NCBI GenBank assembly: GCA_021234155.1 | Contig: JAJEKV010000016.1 | Span: 1,426,001 to 1,490,000, forward strand | From: Isoetes taiwanensis | Lineage: Eukaryota; Streptophyta; Lycopodiopsida; Isoetales; Isoetaceae | Direction: 5' to 3' | Length of the DNA stretch: 64,000 nucleotides | In this document: positions 12,761 through 25,096 of the stretch, one piece after another | Position numbering within the stretch: position 1 is the first letter of the stretch | How the letters are laid out: every line of letters begins with the position of its first letter | Made by a program: the position numbers and the translations under genes | The notes under the pieces: model-generated | What the model was told of the DNA's origin: nothing | The model's input: only the letters and a program-made list of their open reading frames with translations | Database searches by the model: none

Positions 12761-13996
12761 GTGGCGGATGGAAAATGGGTCGACGATTCTAGGACCCGCT
12801 CCCGGCTCCCGCCGTCGCAAGACCCCTGGAATTCTCTCCCCACTTTCCATGCCGCCATGCATCCATGGAGGGATCATTATGTCTGCTGGAATACTTCAAA
12901 TCTGATCCTCATGGGATCACTCTATTAATACAAAACTTATTAATCTTGCTTCCAAGAAAATTATATTTATTTCCTATTTCTGCGGCGTCTTATTCTTCTC
13001 GGGCTCTTTACATTGCCTCTCTCGACCCCTCAATGTAGATAAATGTTTCAAGCGTGCTATGATTTGGTGCAATCACCTCCTCTTATTTCTTTGCTCCTTT
13101 CCTTTTCTCAGAGTTTTCGAAGGCACTTAAATGGCTTCTTATATTGGCTAGAGGAGGTGCAACTGTTCTTTGACTTCATTAGATTCTTTCTCAAAGGAAT
13201 TATTTGCGGCCTGTTCTTGTTCTCTTCCTAAGGAGTTGGATGCACTCAATTATGTATAGAACAATCCAAGCTTTCAAGCTGGGACTAGAATCTGCTTTCT
13301 TCATAAGCAATTTCCATTATATATCCTTGAACCTTGCAGCTAGCCATGAGCTGTCCATTCATGTGGGCATTTTGACATCTTTTTGGGCCTTTATGGCACA
13401 GCTTGGTGGTTTCTTGTCATTATCATTTTGTTTATTCCCTTCTTTATATGGCAGGCTCAGGTGGGATAATTTTGCGAGGTACCAAGCGCTCGCAAAGTCC
13501 TTGAAATGATTCAATCTCTGCAACTTCTACAAAAATAAGGGTACATGTACCTTTACAAAATAGTAAATTTGAGTATCTAACATGAATAAAGCTCAGCTTA
13601 CAAGGACCACATGAATGATCTACGTAAGTGTGGGGAGAGAGATTCTTCGTCTCGTGCTTCACTTAGCAATATGTGAACTGGAGATACTTTAAAGATGAAC
13701 ACAAACGCAAAAAGTAGCCAGGCCTCGTTCATTACCAAAGCATACATTATCTAAAGATAATGGATAGCATATTCTCGAAAAGATATGGTTATATTTTTGC
13801 ATTTGTCTCCATCTGTAAAGTATCTCAAGTTGTTATTGCCATTCAAATGTCACACAAGCAACAGAAACGAAATGCGGAGACTCGCTAAGCTGTTGCATTC
13901 TCTTGGAGAAACAACAATTTAGAGTACTCGAAATCTTATTTAGTTTGCTTATTGTTGGGGTGGTTACCACATTCACCACAGTCACCAATTCACCAC
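12761..13996. other. No gene recognised
   Basis: Intergenic sequence between bL10 and the L1-type LINE. Open frames at 13204-13509 and elsewhere lack known motifs or a believable codon pattern. Confidence 0.5.
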
Positions 13997-15300
13997 TTTT
14001 TTTTTTTTTTTTTTTGAAGAACATGTTTTACTTCATATTATACACTCAAAATATTACAAAGTACTTCCAGAAGTAAGAAATGTCCCTGAAGCATCAATCA
14101 CTTTTAGATGATCATTCCATATTGGAATTTTAATACGATCAGGCCAATTGGAGATCTGAAAGCAATTATACAACTTCTTACGAATTTCTTGAAGCACCAC
14201 CTGAGAAGAAATATGCTTATCATAAAAGACCTTTCTTCGCCTTCGCTTCCATACACTCCATATTAGCCAAGACTTTGCCATGTGAAATGCAATCCTTTTA
14301 GAAGCAGTCCACTGATTTGGATAAATAACCAAAAGAAAGTGCTGACTATCCAAAGATACTCCAAAAAGAGAATGTAGCCAGGACCTAAGACTACTCAGCT
14401 CTGCACACAAATATAAATAGTGCTCCAATGTTTCAATGCACCGCTCACACATTGGGCAAAGTGGGCTTACTCCCGGCTTAAAGCGATGAACCATCTCATT
14501 AACTCTCAAAGAGCGATGAATCACCTGCCAAAGTAGAACATTTACCTTTGGAGGATTATATTTAGACCAAACAAGGTTCCAGATGGATTGCCATTGAGAA
14601 GGCAAAGTCTGTAAGTGCCATTTTCGAGAAGGTGATAAATATTTGAGGAGGTAAGCAATCTGTAGCATGAACTTACTAGCTTCTTGCCTTCTTTAATACC
14701 TTGAACAAAGTTCCAGCATCTCTTGTTATCCACCTTCCTAATTAGAGGAAGAGCACTTGCTACATAAGCCCATATACTGATATCTTTATCCAACAACCCA
14801 TATGTCTCCTGAAACCATTGCCAAGGAGCAATGTCAATATCAAAATACCACTGTTCAATAGAAATAATACCTCCTCTCCTCCACCTTGCTTGGGAATGCG
14901 CATGCATAAATTCTACAACTGGGTGTAGTTGTCCATGAGTATACAAAGGCAACCATAGAAAGGGGGAAGATGCCTGGAGACAAGCTTCCCAATCAAATGT
15001 AATCACCTGCTGGACTACCTTCCAGGCCCGAAGCAAGCCTTTCAGTACTGGAGAGGCATGTGAAGAAGCTTTCAATGGATATAACAATGCCCAAGGGAGC
15101 TCAATTCTCACACCTCGCTTATGAAAAACCATACACTTCTTTACTGATTGTTTAAGTAACTTCATACCTGGTGATGCACAATCATCTTTCAACAAACTGA
15201 ACAATAGCTTAGAAGCTAAGACCTTACCAAGTCCTCCTTGTTGTTTAAACAACATATATTTCTTCCACGCCACCTTCACAGTGCCTCCTTGATCAGTACA
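13997..15300 (-). mobile_element. L1-type LINE, 3' part with poly(A) tail
   Basis: The minus strand carries the C-terminal part of a LINE ORF2 followed by about 40 bp of 3' sequence and an 18-base poly(A) (poly(T) at 13997-14014 on the plus strand). This tail type differs from the microsatellite-tailed LINEs elsewhere in the window, so at least two LINE lineages are present. The 5' edge lies somewhere in 15280-15370; I could not identify a target-site duplication. Confidence 0.85.
14054..15279 (-). pseudogene. LINE ORF2 C-terminus with zf-RVT domain
   Basis: Two overlapping frames (15279 to about 14670, then 14668 to 14054) make one ORF2 tail interrupted by one frameshift near 14660-14690. 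The first part has W..YMLFKQQGGLGK, the thumb-region phrase common in plant L1 proteins. The second part is a clear zf-RVT domain: WNLVWSKYNPPKVNVLLWQ, then HRSLRVNEMVHRF and CPMCERCIETLEHYLYLC, giving the Cys-Cys-His-Cys zinc arrangement. RT catalytic motifs are not present, so the copy is 5'-truncated. It is a recognisable but inactive relic. Confidence 0.85.
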
Positions 15301-15370
15301 CCAGACAAAATCTCTTACAATCTTTTTTATCTCTGCAAACTTAGAAACTGTTGGGTTGGTATATGAGACA

Positions 15371-16829
15371 TTATATCATATATGGAGCGATATACGCATA
15401 TGCACGCGTGGAGGATATATGCACGTAATATGCATTGTGGCCTAATTTCAAGCCAAAGAGTTGCCTGAGCTTTGTCCATCCATTTTTATAGTAAGACGTA
15501 ATTTTGGTCCACAAACTATGTGTACCAGAGCTACTCCTTATTGCCGCAATTGATAAAGAAGCTTGAGCAGCACTATGGCTAGAAAATATGTCCCTTTTAT
15601 GTTTAAAGTTGCAGTAGATTGCACTTGGACATAACAAGGAGTTGGTATAATTAATATGGATTTTATACGAACTCCTTTCTAATAAACAATTGTTTTCAGC
15701 TGATCGTGAGCCTCCAAGATGACATCTTCGTGATTTGACACAGGCAATGCCATCAAGATGTTGAAAAGTAGGTGCATCTTGACCTGCAGTCTACCAACCC
15801 GATCATGGTGTTTTCTCCCGGTGTACTAGACCAAGCACCTTGTTTTTATCTACTTCTCGATCTTCTTTGAAATGAGACGAAGATAGTGATGTTGCACTAC
15901 TCGATAAAGAAGTTATTGCTACCGAGCTACTTGATGAAGCTAACCATGTAAGTTTACCTATACAAGCTATAAGAGAGCAACTTAATTATAACAAAGTAAC
16001 TCCAATCCTTTAAGCTTTGGCTCTATGACAATAAAGATGCAATGTCTAGCTCAAACAGATCGATGTGTCAAATTCTTCCGAGCTAGGCCTCAGATAAAAC
16101 AAGAAACACCGATGCAAAACTGCAAAAGTTGATCACCAAAAAGGCGTTTTGGTAATATATTATGAAAATGTTGCAATTCGTACATTCCTTTCATACCATC
16201 TATCCCTTTGCGTGTGCATTTTAGATGGCGTTAACATGGTGATTAAGTATCTCTGATACAAATGTTAGAAAATTGAGCTCAAACGACGTTATGTTCAATT
16301 GCTAGACTCGTCTCCTCAAATAATACAACTTCATAAATTACACAACTTAACTAAATGCCATTAGTGTGACACTGTTCATTCAGTGCACTGTAGCACAATG
16401 GTCGGGGATAAATTTTCAGACTTGAAGGTTGCCGAGAACCCAACCTGCTACGCATTTCAACATTTTCATGTGGTTCTAGCTATCGAAGATCATGAGAAGG
16501 CCCAATTATTGGATGGAAGCATTGTTTACCCACTTCATTTAATCATTGAGATTGAGATAATAATTTGTGCGTTGACCACTATTGGTAAATTTGTGCATGG
16601 TCCAAAATTAGACTATAGAACTATAGATGGTATTGTCATGCTTTTAAGCATTAAAGATATATTTGTTAAGATCAAAAGATGAATGAACTGGAGATGTGAA
16701 AGTGAAACAACGAGGACTAAACATCAAGAGATCGACCAAGGTAATGATCATGTCAAAGGTCTTGGGCTTATTTATATACAATGCCTCAAATACATACAAG
16801 GTTGCGAACGCATCTACTGAAACATCCTA
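15371..16829. other. No gene recognised; one unidentified ORF
   Basis: Mostly AT-rich. The 99-codon plus-strand frame at 16383-16682 (starts MHCSTMVGDKF, includes AFQHFHVVLAIEDHEK and DYRTIDGIVMLL) is the longest open stretch. I do not recognise it; it could be a transposon remnant. It has no clear flanking splice sites. Confidence 0.35.
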
Positions 16830-17170
16830 TCCTATATTATAAAATTTTAGTGTTTGTCTGTTTTGTTTGTCGCCCTAAATCGGACGACCCAGATTTGATC
16901 AGCCCACGTGGAATCATCGTGCCCTTCTCTTTTTTGAGTCATTTTGTGCGGGCTTGGAGGTGCTTCGTTACCTGGAGACTTGCGTTGTATATGCCGTCAG
17001 TTGAAGCTTTCAGCCCTGTAAAAGAATCAAAGCTTGAATATGGCTCCCAGGTCAACATTTAAACCCATTGAAGCATCAAGTTCTAAGGACATCAATTCAG
17101 CAGCAAAGGGCAACAAACAAGGTTGCATATTAAACGAGAGTGTTGCAGCACTCCCGTTTGAAGATTCCCT
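16830..17170 (+). mobile_element. Helitron-like 5' end with captured exon (copy 1)
   Basis: Starts at 16830 with TCCTATATTAT then AAAATTTTAGTG, preceded by A as Helitron insertion between A and T requires. The following 300 bp recur at 39.53-39.79 kb and 50.39-50.72 kb. Inside is a start codon at 17038 opening MAPRSTFKPIEASSSKDINS; in the other copies this frame ends at LK before GTATAT, as in an exon donor. Here the sequence diverges after about 17120. The repeat carries a 5' leader and first exon of an unidentified gene, which is the pattern of Helitron gene capture. Confidence 0.55.
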
Positions 17171-17638
17171 TTTAAAAAACATATTAATTATTTGAAATGG
17201 CCATTTTGTGGGTTAAATCCACAAACTTATGGTGATTACAATTTAATACGTGCTGTTTTAGCCCCCAATTTATTTTTTTTTACTGCTGCGTCAACATATC
17301 AAATACTTGAAATGGCAATTTTAGGGGTTAAGTTGAAAACATTAAGGTGATTATGATTTATTACATGCTATTTCAATTATATATTTATTTTTTTCCACCG
17401 GGTTATTGTGAACTCACGACAAAAAAGCGGTTTAATTTATAACGGATCATAGGTTAAATTACGAACATTAAACAGAAAGTGCAAGATGTGATCACAGGTC
17501 AAATTATGAACATCAAAACAGAAAGTGCAAGGTGTGAAAGAGAAGTAAATATAATGTTTTGTGGTGTGATGAAGAAGTAAATCACCAGCACATGCCAAAT
17601 CTGTCTAGGGAGGTTGCCCATGCACTCTTTTGTTTATG

Positions 17639-17883
17639 TTATTCCAGAATAAAACTTTGCGCACCCTCATTCTATTCCAGAATAGAACGTTGCATATTTA
17701 GTGTATTCCGGAATACAAACGTGCACTCTTATTGTATTCCGGAATACAAACGTGCACTCTTGTTGTATTCCGGAATACAAATCCCTTGCACTTTTACCCT
17801 ATTCCGAAATACAAATCAAAAGCCATATTTTCATAGGTTGTTTTGGAATAGGATCTTGCACTCTTACCCTATTCTAGAATACA
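17639..17883. repeat. Minisatellite built on TATTCCGGAATA palindromes
   Basis: Seven or so degenerate units of 31-36 bp. The three best units carry a perfect 14-bp palindrome, GTATTCCGGAATAC, at 17703-17716, 17734-17747 and 17765-17778, exactly 31 bp apart. Weaker versions (TATTCCAGAATA, TATTCCGAAATA, TATTCTAGAATA) flank these. The spacer contains ACGTGCACTCTT. Confidence 0.85.
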
Positions 17884-19700
17884 AACCAAAAGCCATGAAA
17901 GTAGCTGCCTAAAGTTTCTTACGTTTGGCTAAGCTATACTTGGCTATTTTGGGCGAAATCGAAGACCCAAATATTAGTTGAGCAAAACTTGCACGTGAAA
18001 TTTTCCACGAGTGTTAGGTAGCTACGATGTGAGGTGTGACAAAAACTATGAAGATAATTGACATGGACACAAATTTAAAACTAGAAATCTAGTAGGACCA
18101 AAGATATGACCATTCAACTTTTGCTCCTTTATACTTGCATGTTTATCAGTATGCCAATAAAAATTCAAAGGGACTAACTACATTCAATTATCAAAGCTCT
18201 CAAGATACTACATTTGCTAGGAATTTACAAAATATGCTTTGGGTCCACAAGCAAACCTTTACAATTCTCGAGATTCTATATATAAGATTCTATATATACA
18301 AAGGAATATCTGCCATGCATGCATTACCAGTATTGCAAGATACATGTGTCAAATATGCTTTGCCATTTCTTTGCCCTATGGTTGGATTTTAATGCCATAA
18401 GAGGCCATGATTTCTGAAACCAAACAACACTTGTGTTGTCCAACAATGCCACAGTTGTTTTACGCTTTTACGTTTTTTACTTTGGAAGCTAAATTTTTAA
18501 TCAAAGACAAAGCTCACGAATCGGCATGCTAATCGTGCTCTCTCGCAAATCAAAACACGGGATGTGAGGATAATCGGATCTGCTAGCCACGACAATTATC
18601 GCATGTCGGTATACAAAATAGCTCACGATTTCTTGCATTTCGATCATTGACCACTTGTTAAAACGACTCGGTCCAATACGGATTTGTGCATTTTTCCTGT
18701 TAAAACACAACTTGACACATCATTTACAGGTTTGCTACAATTTTCTTTTGGGTTCTATGCATCCAAAATGGATTTGTGCATCAGCCACAGGATTTTCTTT
18801 TTTGCACCTATATACGTAGGCGGGGATATTACTTACGTGGTTAGCTTTTCCAACACAAAATATTTACGAACATAAATTAACTTGCAAGCACTCTAAGAAA
18901 CTAATGAGAACACTACCTAAATGTAAATACCAAAACATGAAATTACCACAACAAGGAAGCGTTCGCTCATACCTTCTCAGCATAACGTAAAGCATTCGCC
19001 CAGACTTTCTATGCCAATATCAGAAGCTTCGATTAACATTGTAATGCAAGCCATATTTGCTTCCGATTAACCCTCCTTGCTGCCCTAGAATACGAGGAGG
19101 AGAACATGTGCCAAGTAAGTTACAGAGATGATTTTGAAACCTGCATCAAAGATGGGGAAGAAACCAGAGCTATGTGGGCATGCAGAGAAAATAGCCATTA
19201 GCTGGACAGACCAGAAAACAATCCAGCAAAGCATTTTAGAAGCATTTTAGAAGGCGAAATTGGCAGAAACAGCCCTCTCTTGGAAAGAAAACTTCTACAC
19301 ATTCTGGCCTAATCCTGTGCGCCCCATGATTACCATAGTCTGCATGTCAAACATAAGCATAGCTTTCAGCTACAGATGTTCCAATGTCCAATTTCAGGAT
19401 GCAAAGGCTACTATAAACGTCTACATGCCGACAATTGAATTTAAATCCAGAGAAGAAAATATGTTAAGTTAATCTTGAGCTGCAAAACGCAGCCATTTTC
19501 CATTCAAAGCAACCCACGACCAGTGTGTGACAAACCGTTTTTATTGTACCGTTAAACTTCCTTCAAGCCATACATCACATAGGAAAATCAAATTTTATAC
19601 CGGAACTCATCCTGATCAACCAAATATATGAAAGGAAAATATCCTGCAACATAGAACTTGAAAGGAAACTATACTTAAACATGGAATTGATAAAAACAAA
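17884..19700. other. No gene recognised
   Basis: AT-rich sequence with only short open frames of ordinary random type. No repeat boundary stands out. Confidence 0.5.
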
Positions 19701-19707
19701 GCAAGTT

Positions 19708-20003
19708 AAATTTCATCTAAATCTTCGTCCTCTTCTTCCTTGTCTTCTCCTTTAGGTACTTCTTCATGTAAATAGTAAATGTGGAGCATGCAGAAGATTA
19801 TCAAAGACCTTGTTACTGGAATCTACCCTGTGGCTATTCTCAAAGACCCTATTCCTGTTCCTGTCTCCATCGAAATTAGCAATGCAGAAGAATGTAGAAC
19901 TCCCCGTTCCAGAAATATAATTAGCAAATGGATTTCCCTGGCCCCTTTCCCGCCGCTCCTCCTCCTGTTGCCGCCGCTGCTGCTTCATCAAAATGGCCGC
20001 CAC
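19708..20003 (-). CDS. Possible small gene or exon pair, unidentified
   Basis: The minus strand opens at 20003 with MAAILMKQQRRQQEEERRERG, a charged Gln/Glu/Arg-rich start, followed by QGNPFANYISG and then lower-quality sequence to a stop at 19764. A further frame ending at 19708 reads EEVPKGEDKEEEDEDLDEI before a stop, an acidic tail. The two parts are not in one frame and no clear intron joins them. It could be a decayed copy of a gene for a protein with a charged N-terminus and acidic C-terminus. I do not recognise the family. Confidence 0.25.
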
Positions 20004-21115
20004 ACCTGCTGCTGATTTTTCTTGCCAAAAAAAGAGGAGGTTCGTTTGATGATTTCGTTAGTTTTACCGGGGTTTTACCTAAAACTAAAAGTAAGTAATA
20101 AAATCAATGAGCAAATTAAAATCATAATTAAAATTAAACTAGTATGCTAGTATGAGGAGATATTCTAAGAATATTCCAATTATTGAAACTAGTCAATCCT
20201 TTTGATCAAACATTTGTACAGGATTAGTTCCCGTAGTTTTAATTTATATAGGACTATATCCTTATACATCAAAATTTGTTCCGATCGTATATCCTTTCAA
20301 AAAAATTTGTTCCGGAAAATTTGAGTTTTGTACAGGAAAAAAACAACTGTTCCTGGGAACTTGTCACACACTGCCCACGACTCGCCTGCCATGTAAATGC
20401 TTGAAGAAACTGTCCACATGAAACCTTGACCTTGATCAGGACAAAACCATCTGCCAAACCCATCAAACAAACTCATTCTTTGTCTTCCTTATTTACCAAA
20501 ACCATCAGACAAAATCATTCCTTGAAGAATAGCGGCCAGTAGGTCCGGCCAGCTGGAGATCTTGGCCAAACAAGATCTTGCTTAAGAGCAACCATGTTTG
20601 GTTTCTTCGGTACTCCAGCATACCGGAGCTGGAAAACCCAAATCAGCTCCCGGTTGTTGATGATTCCACAAAGCCACAGTTATTTTTGGAGGCCTGCTCA
20701 ACCTATTGGATTTAATTTTGGCTATTTCTGGCCTTGGACCTGGCAACTTCTGGTTGCTTTAGCATGGAGTCATAGCCGGGGCTGGAGGATTTGGCAGTTT
20801 TTTTTTTTCCGGCAAATTTTTGGGCAGTTGTTCCCTTCCCGTTCATTTTGTTAGCCTCAGTCTCGACTCCACTCTTCTATGTGAAACGGCAGCTCTTGCC
20901 GTAATTATGGTGAGTGTCATTATTTGTGAGGAATGCCTCCATTGCCTTCTATTTCACGAAGCAAGCAGCAGCAGCGGCATCGGCTTCAAACAGTGCCTCC
21001 GTCGTTGCTTGCTTACAGATGGGCTCTGTTGTTCTTAGATTCCAGATAAGAGAAGTTGGAGTTTTCAACCAGCTGGGGCTTCAGCTGTAATCAATTTTTG
21101 CATCTGTTTTGTAGG
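20004..21115. other. No gene recognised
   Basis: AT-rich sequence with no recognisable coding region. It may include a leader or introns of the exon-like series that begins near 21116, but I cannot place a start codon. Confidence 0.35.
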
Positions 21116-23521
21116 TCCCAGCTCCACTTCCTTGAAAGCATTTCAGAAAAGGCATATGCTCTGTTAAACCGAGCTGCTTTGGATTTCTCTTCTTATAAGG
21201 GTAAATTCGAACCTGTTATAGAGGATTTGCAGAATAAAACATGTAACTGTAAGATTTAAATATCCAAAAGGGCTTATTATATTGTTCTATTGCAGTTCTC
21301 ACGATCTTCACAATGCCCATCTCAAGTTCTTTCTTTTCTTTTCCAGTAGGAAAGATTAACACAAATGATCTGGGTATATCAAAGCAACAGACACATTTTT
21401 CTGATGCATGCACAAACGAGGTACACGCTGTATTTACATATTACTCTTTATTAGGTTTTTTTTGCTGATGCATATGCAGCATGTTTGTTAAATGGGATGC
21501 TTTGTTGCATGTAGGTCTCTACGCAGTTCCAGGTTTGCTTGGATTTTGCAAATGCAGATATAGCAGGACAAATAAACCTATTCAGGCTGGTGGACCTTGG
21601 TAAGCAGGTAAGCAAATTCAATCTAATTTATGAGCATACAATTCAGATGCATTTAACTTTCTAATAATCTTGAGCATGTTCAAAGCAAAAAAGGGAAGAT
21701 CAAGAGGTCACCTCAAAAGTTTGAAGAGAGCGATGGCCCTTTTGAAGATGAGGTTTGTTCAGAGCTGAAGGTATTCTTCTGCATTAGTTCTAGCTAATGT
21801 TCTCTTGCAGGAAATGGAAGCCCTTTCTTTATGAGGAAGACAACTCGGAAGAGGTGCTTTTTCTTTTTGTTGTTTGCCCTTTGCATTATGTGCCAAGAAT
21901 ATGGGTACAATCCAATTTTTTACTTCCTAACTTAGAAGTCTTTAGTCCAGTTCTGCTGAACCACTTACAATGTTGTTTGTTTCATTCAGTTCACAGATCT
22001 TGGTTGGGAGATTGCTATAAAAAAGTTGAACCAAATGTAGATGTTGGAGCATCAATTAATGCTGCAAGTTGCAGGATCCAACCAAATTGATCCCTGAAGT
22101 CTACCACATGTCTATTGCTGATGTATTGTCATAAGCTTATCCTCTTTTCATTGCTTTGCTGTTGTGAGTAGTCCATGATGCTAGCTGTGGTTCAAATGCT
22201 CAAAGAAGAGCATAGTATTCGTATTTTGCCTCAGTTTTAACTTAGAAGAATGGCTCATCTAGAAGCACATATTCAGGCTCAGCTATATTTCATGAAATCC
22301 AATGATTCCAATGATTTCATGAAGCACATATTCATTCCAGCTATATTCTCCTTTTAAAATCCAACGATAGATCTTTATGTGAAATTCATGGTGAAGGATT
22401 TGATTTGTAAGTGTAGAATGGCTGAGGATTTGAGCATGGCAAATGATTAGAGTGTGGGGGCAGACCATTTTTGGAGCCCCGCTGTTAAAAGGGGGGCTAT
22501 ATCATCCATGGTGCAGACCGGAGGGCATGGGATGGGAGAAATCGTCCGGCTATGGTGCAAAAATCTCCCATCATTGTGGGTTGCAAGGATCAGCTCAATG
22601 TCAAGCAATGCAGATACTATCATTTGCATGTATATGAAGATCTGCAGAATGAATTCAATGATATTTGGTATGCCTTCTTCATCCATGTAGTCCATGTAAC
22701 AAGTGCAGTCTTTAATTTGTGCGTACTTCTTAAATTATATGAGCTATCCTGTTCAAGCATTGTTGTCTTATACTTGGAGTTACAGTTTTAGAATTATATT
22801 TTTCTGCAGCGATAAATGATGGCTTTTTTCTGCCATGTTTCAAGGCCAAAGGGTGCTACTGTTTATTCCATAATATCATATGTGAACGGCTGTGGAAGCT
22901 CCCGGCACATACTTCATTGGTGAGATACCACTAGCTCCATGTAATTGGTAGAAAGCAGCACTATGTGCGATTATTCTCAGAGGGACGACTTCTTTTGCAG
23001 ATGGGATTTGCTTAAATTGAACTTGATCAAGCAATGCACTCTATTTTATGTATTATAAGACTGACTGCACTTATGTCAGTTGCATGAAATGATGTTGGAC
23101 CAGCAGCCTCCATGGCTAGATTTACTTTTCTAATGGGCCTCATGGATGCCAGATTTACCACGGAGGTAGATTCTGGATTTTTTAATTTTTGAATCGGTCA
23201 AAGGGCTGCGTAAAGGGCTGCGTATACTAGCATGGCTAAGAAATTGTAAAACTATTAGAACAGAGTGCTCGGCAGCTTGCCAAGTAGGTGAATTATGTAA
23301 TGACTGGATCAATTGAATATATATACAGCATAAAAAGTGTGGAATTCTATTTAATATTGATAAACCCCAGATTGCAGATGAGGCTTTCTTCATTTTCTTT
23401 TATCTTTTCAGTTTACTTTATGTTATATAAGCATTATAATATTATGCTGCAGGTGGAGCATTCTATGACAGAATGGATAGCTGAACAGCAGTTGCCATCT
23501 TCTCAAGTTGCTGTGGCATGA
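21116..23521 (+). CDS. Possible multi-exon gene of unknown function
   Basis: A run of exon-like open stretches on the plus strand, each framed by AG and GT: about 21116-21205 (SQLHFLESISEKAYALLNRA), 21348-21419 (GKINTNDLGISKQQTHFSDA), 21515-21608 (VSTQFQVCLDFANADIAGQI), 21689-21769 (KKGKIKRSPQKFEESDGPFE), 21812-21856 (KWKPFLYEEDNSEE), 21991-22037 (FTDLGWEIAIKKLNQ), 22600-22670 (QCRYYHLHVYEDLQNEFNDI), 22845-22920 (AKGCYCLFHNIICERLWKLP) and a last exon ending VEHSMTEWIAEQQLPSSQ with a stop at 23519-23521. The composition looks protein-like and splice signals are reasonable. I do not recognise the protein. No start exon is assigned, and phase across the joins was not checked, so it may be a pseudogene. 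Confidence 0.3.
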
Positions 23522-23672
23522 AAATTTCATTTGTGGCAGATGCCTGGCACATTTACATGATATATAATTGAGCATAGAATTGCCTTCACGGAAACTCAAT
23601 TATTTATGTTATGGAACCCATCTTCATGCTGAACTCTAGAGGATGCCTTTTTCCAAAAGATAATGACTTTAA

Positions 23673-23835
23673 AGAATAGAATAGAATAGAATAGAATAGA
23701 ATAGGTTTTTAGCGTCCACGGAGACCAATTGGCCTATGGGACCCAAACAAAAAAGAGAGAGCAGCAAGCATATTACTGACAGGATTAAAAAACCCCCGCC
23801 CCGAAGGGTTTTCGAGGGAAAAACCTTAGCAGTAA
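23673..23835 (-). mobile_element. LINE 3' end (copy B) with (TATTC)n tail
   Basis: Read on the minus strand: a 3' hairpin cassette at 23770-23845, then TTTTTTGTTTGGGTCCCATAG, GGTCTCCGTGGACGCTAAAA, and a (TATTC)n tail (plus strand GAATA repeats at 23673-23706). The sequence closely matches the 3' end of the LINE at 45.7-45.83 kb. Only the 3' end is present, a typical heavily 5'-truncated LINE insertion. Confidence 0.8.
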
Positions 23836-24199
23836 TAAGCCTGCTGGCACACTGTACAATTGCATAGGACAGTTCAATACCGTCCCGTAGGACACAAACG
23901 AGTCCGTGCATCCATAACCTCCTGGAGAGCGTATAGAACTTGCAATTTACCCTCCTTTTTTTTCTTTATAAATGCTTAAGCAAAAAAAGTTTATTTATAT
24001 ATGTTCCACACGCATATTAGGTTAACAAGGCAGCAAGTGTGACGCTGTCTACACGTGAAGAAGAGGCTGCACTGTTCAATGCATCCAAATTTTGTATTTC
24101 TTGCACTGTCCAACTGCATTTAAATTTCATATTTCTTTTCCTTTAATTATTTTATTCTAGCTTTTTTGCTATATGGTATACTTGGATGATTAAGTCTTT

Positions 24200-24396
24200 G
24201 TATACAGTTTGGTATTTTGTTTTAATTTTTTGTTTGGGTCCCATATTCTCATGCCATGATAATGAGCTCATAAGATGTTGCTCATAAGCTCCGAAAGCTT
24301 CCCGTGGACGTTAAAATTCCATCCATCATAAGCTTCGAAAGCTTTCCGTGGACGTTAAAATTCTATCCATCCATCCATCCATCCATCCATCTATCT
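24200..24396 (+). mobile_element. LINE 3' end with (ATCC)n tail
   Basis: Contains TTTTTTGTTTGGGTCCCATA followed by diverged sequence and two copies of CCGTGGACGTTAAAATTC (about 24303 and 24346, 53 bp apart), the second running into (ATCC)n at 24365-24392. The duplicated terminus suggests either a tandem insertion or slippage around the tail. No coding region remains. Confidence 0.7.
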
Positions 24397-25067
24397 TAAT
24401 GCGACGTTCCTATTTAAAAGCATCAATTGTATTTCTCATCCCACTCCATATATTATGCACAATGTTCGCATCTAAGCACTCCATTCCATTCTTAGTATCT
24501 ACAACCGTCTATTCCACCTGTAAACTCCATTACATCTACCTTCCACATGCTCAAGACTAATGCCATGCATCGCCGGTCACACTGTCTGGCCCAAGATAAT
24601 AGTACTAAATGATTGAACATGTCAAACATGTTTGATAAATCACTCATTTAGGGTTTAGTGTTAAGTTACAAGGTGTAGGGTTTAAGGATTTGAGCATTTA
24701 GGGCTTTAGAATTTATCACATCATGAATGCCAATGAACATAGAGCATCTCTTAGATGGACATGCAATGCTATCAACCATGTCATCATTACCACAAATTTA
24801 GTGTTTAATGCTTATGTTTAGGGTTTAAGATATCATGATTATGTGTCAAGTAAATTACAACTCTTAAAGATGGAGTCCAACATGGTGGCTTACCAAGTTC
24901 TATATTGCTTAGGAACCTTGAATCTACATACACGATTACATCTCATCTACAACCCTTCGCTCGCACTTGGCACTCTATTACATCTATAGGCATAATTACA
25001 TTTTGTAGCTCTTCATTGCACCTATAAATTTTATTACCTCTAGCCATTCCACACGTCCAGGACTAAT
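24397..25067. other. No gene recognised; likely Helitron interior
   Basis: Non-coding sequence upstream of the Helitron 3' terminus at 25068-25096. A diverged version of the terminal hairpin (CATGCATCGCCGGTCAC) lies at about 24560-24580. I could not find the matching 5' terminus. Confidence 0.4.
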
Positions 25068-25096
25068 GCCCGGCATCGCCGGGCACACGTTTCTAG
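25068..25096 (+). mobile_element. Helitron 3' terminus (hairpin plus CTAG)
   Basis: A 7-bp stem, GCCCGGC / GCCGGGC with an ATC loop (25068-25084), followed after eight bases by CTAG at 25093-25096. This is the Helitron 3' signature (short GC-rich hairpin, then CTRR). The next bases, TTCTTTAAATAACG, match the interior of another repeat that is uninterrupted at 60.33 kb (GTTATTCTTTAAATAACG), so the element boundary is supported by an empty-site comparison with insertion before a T. Confidence 0.7.

Noticed and set aside
17639-17883. CRISPR-like array of short repeats and spacers
   Set aside because: Repeats vary, spacers are themselves similar, and the DNA is clearly plant nuclear.
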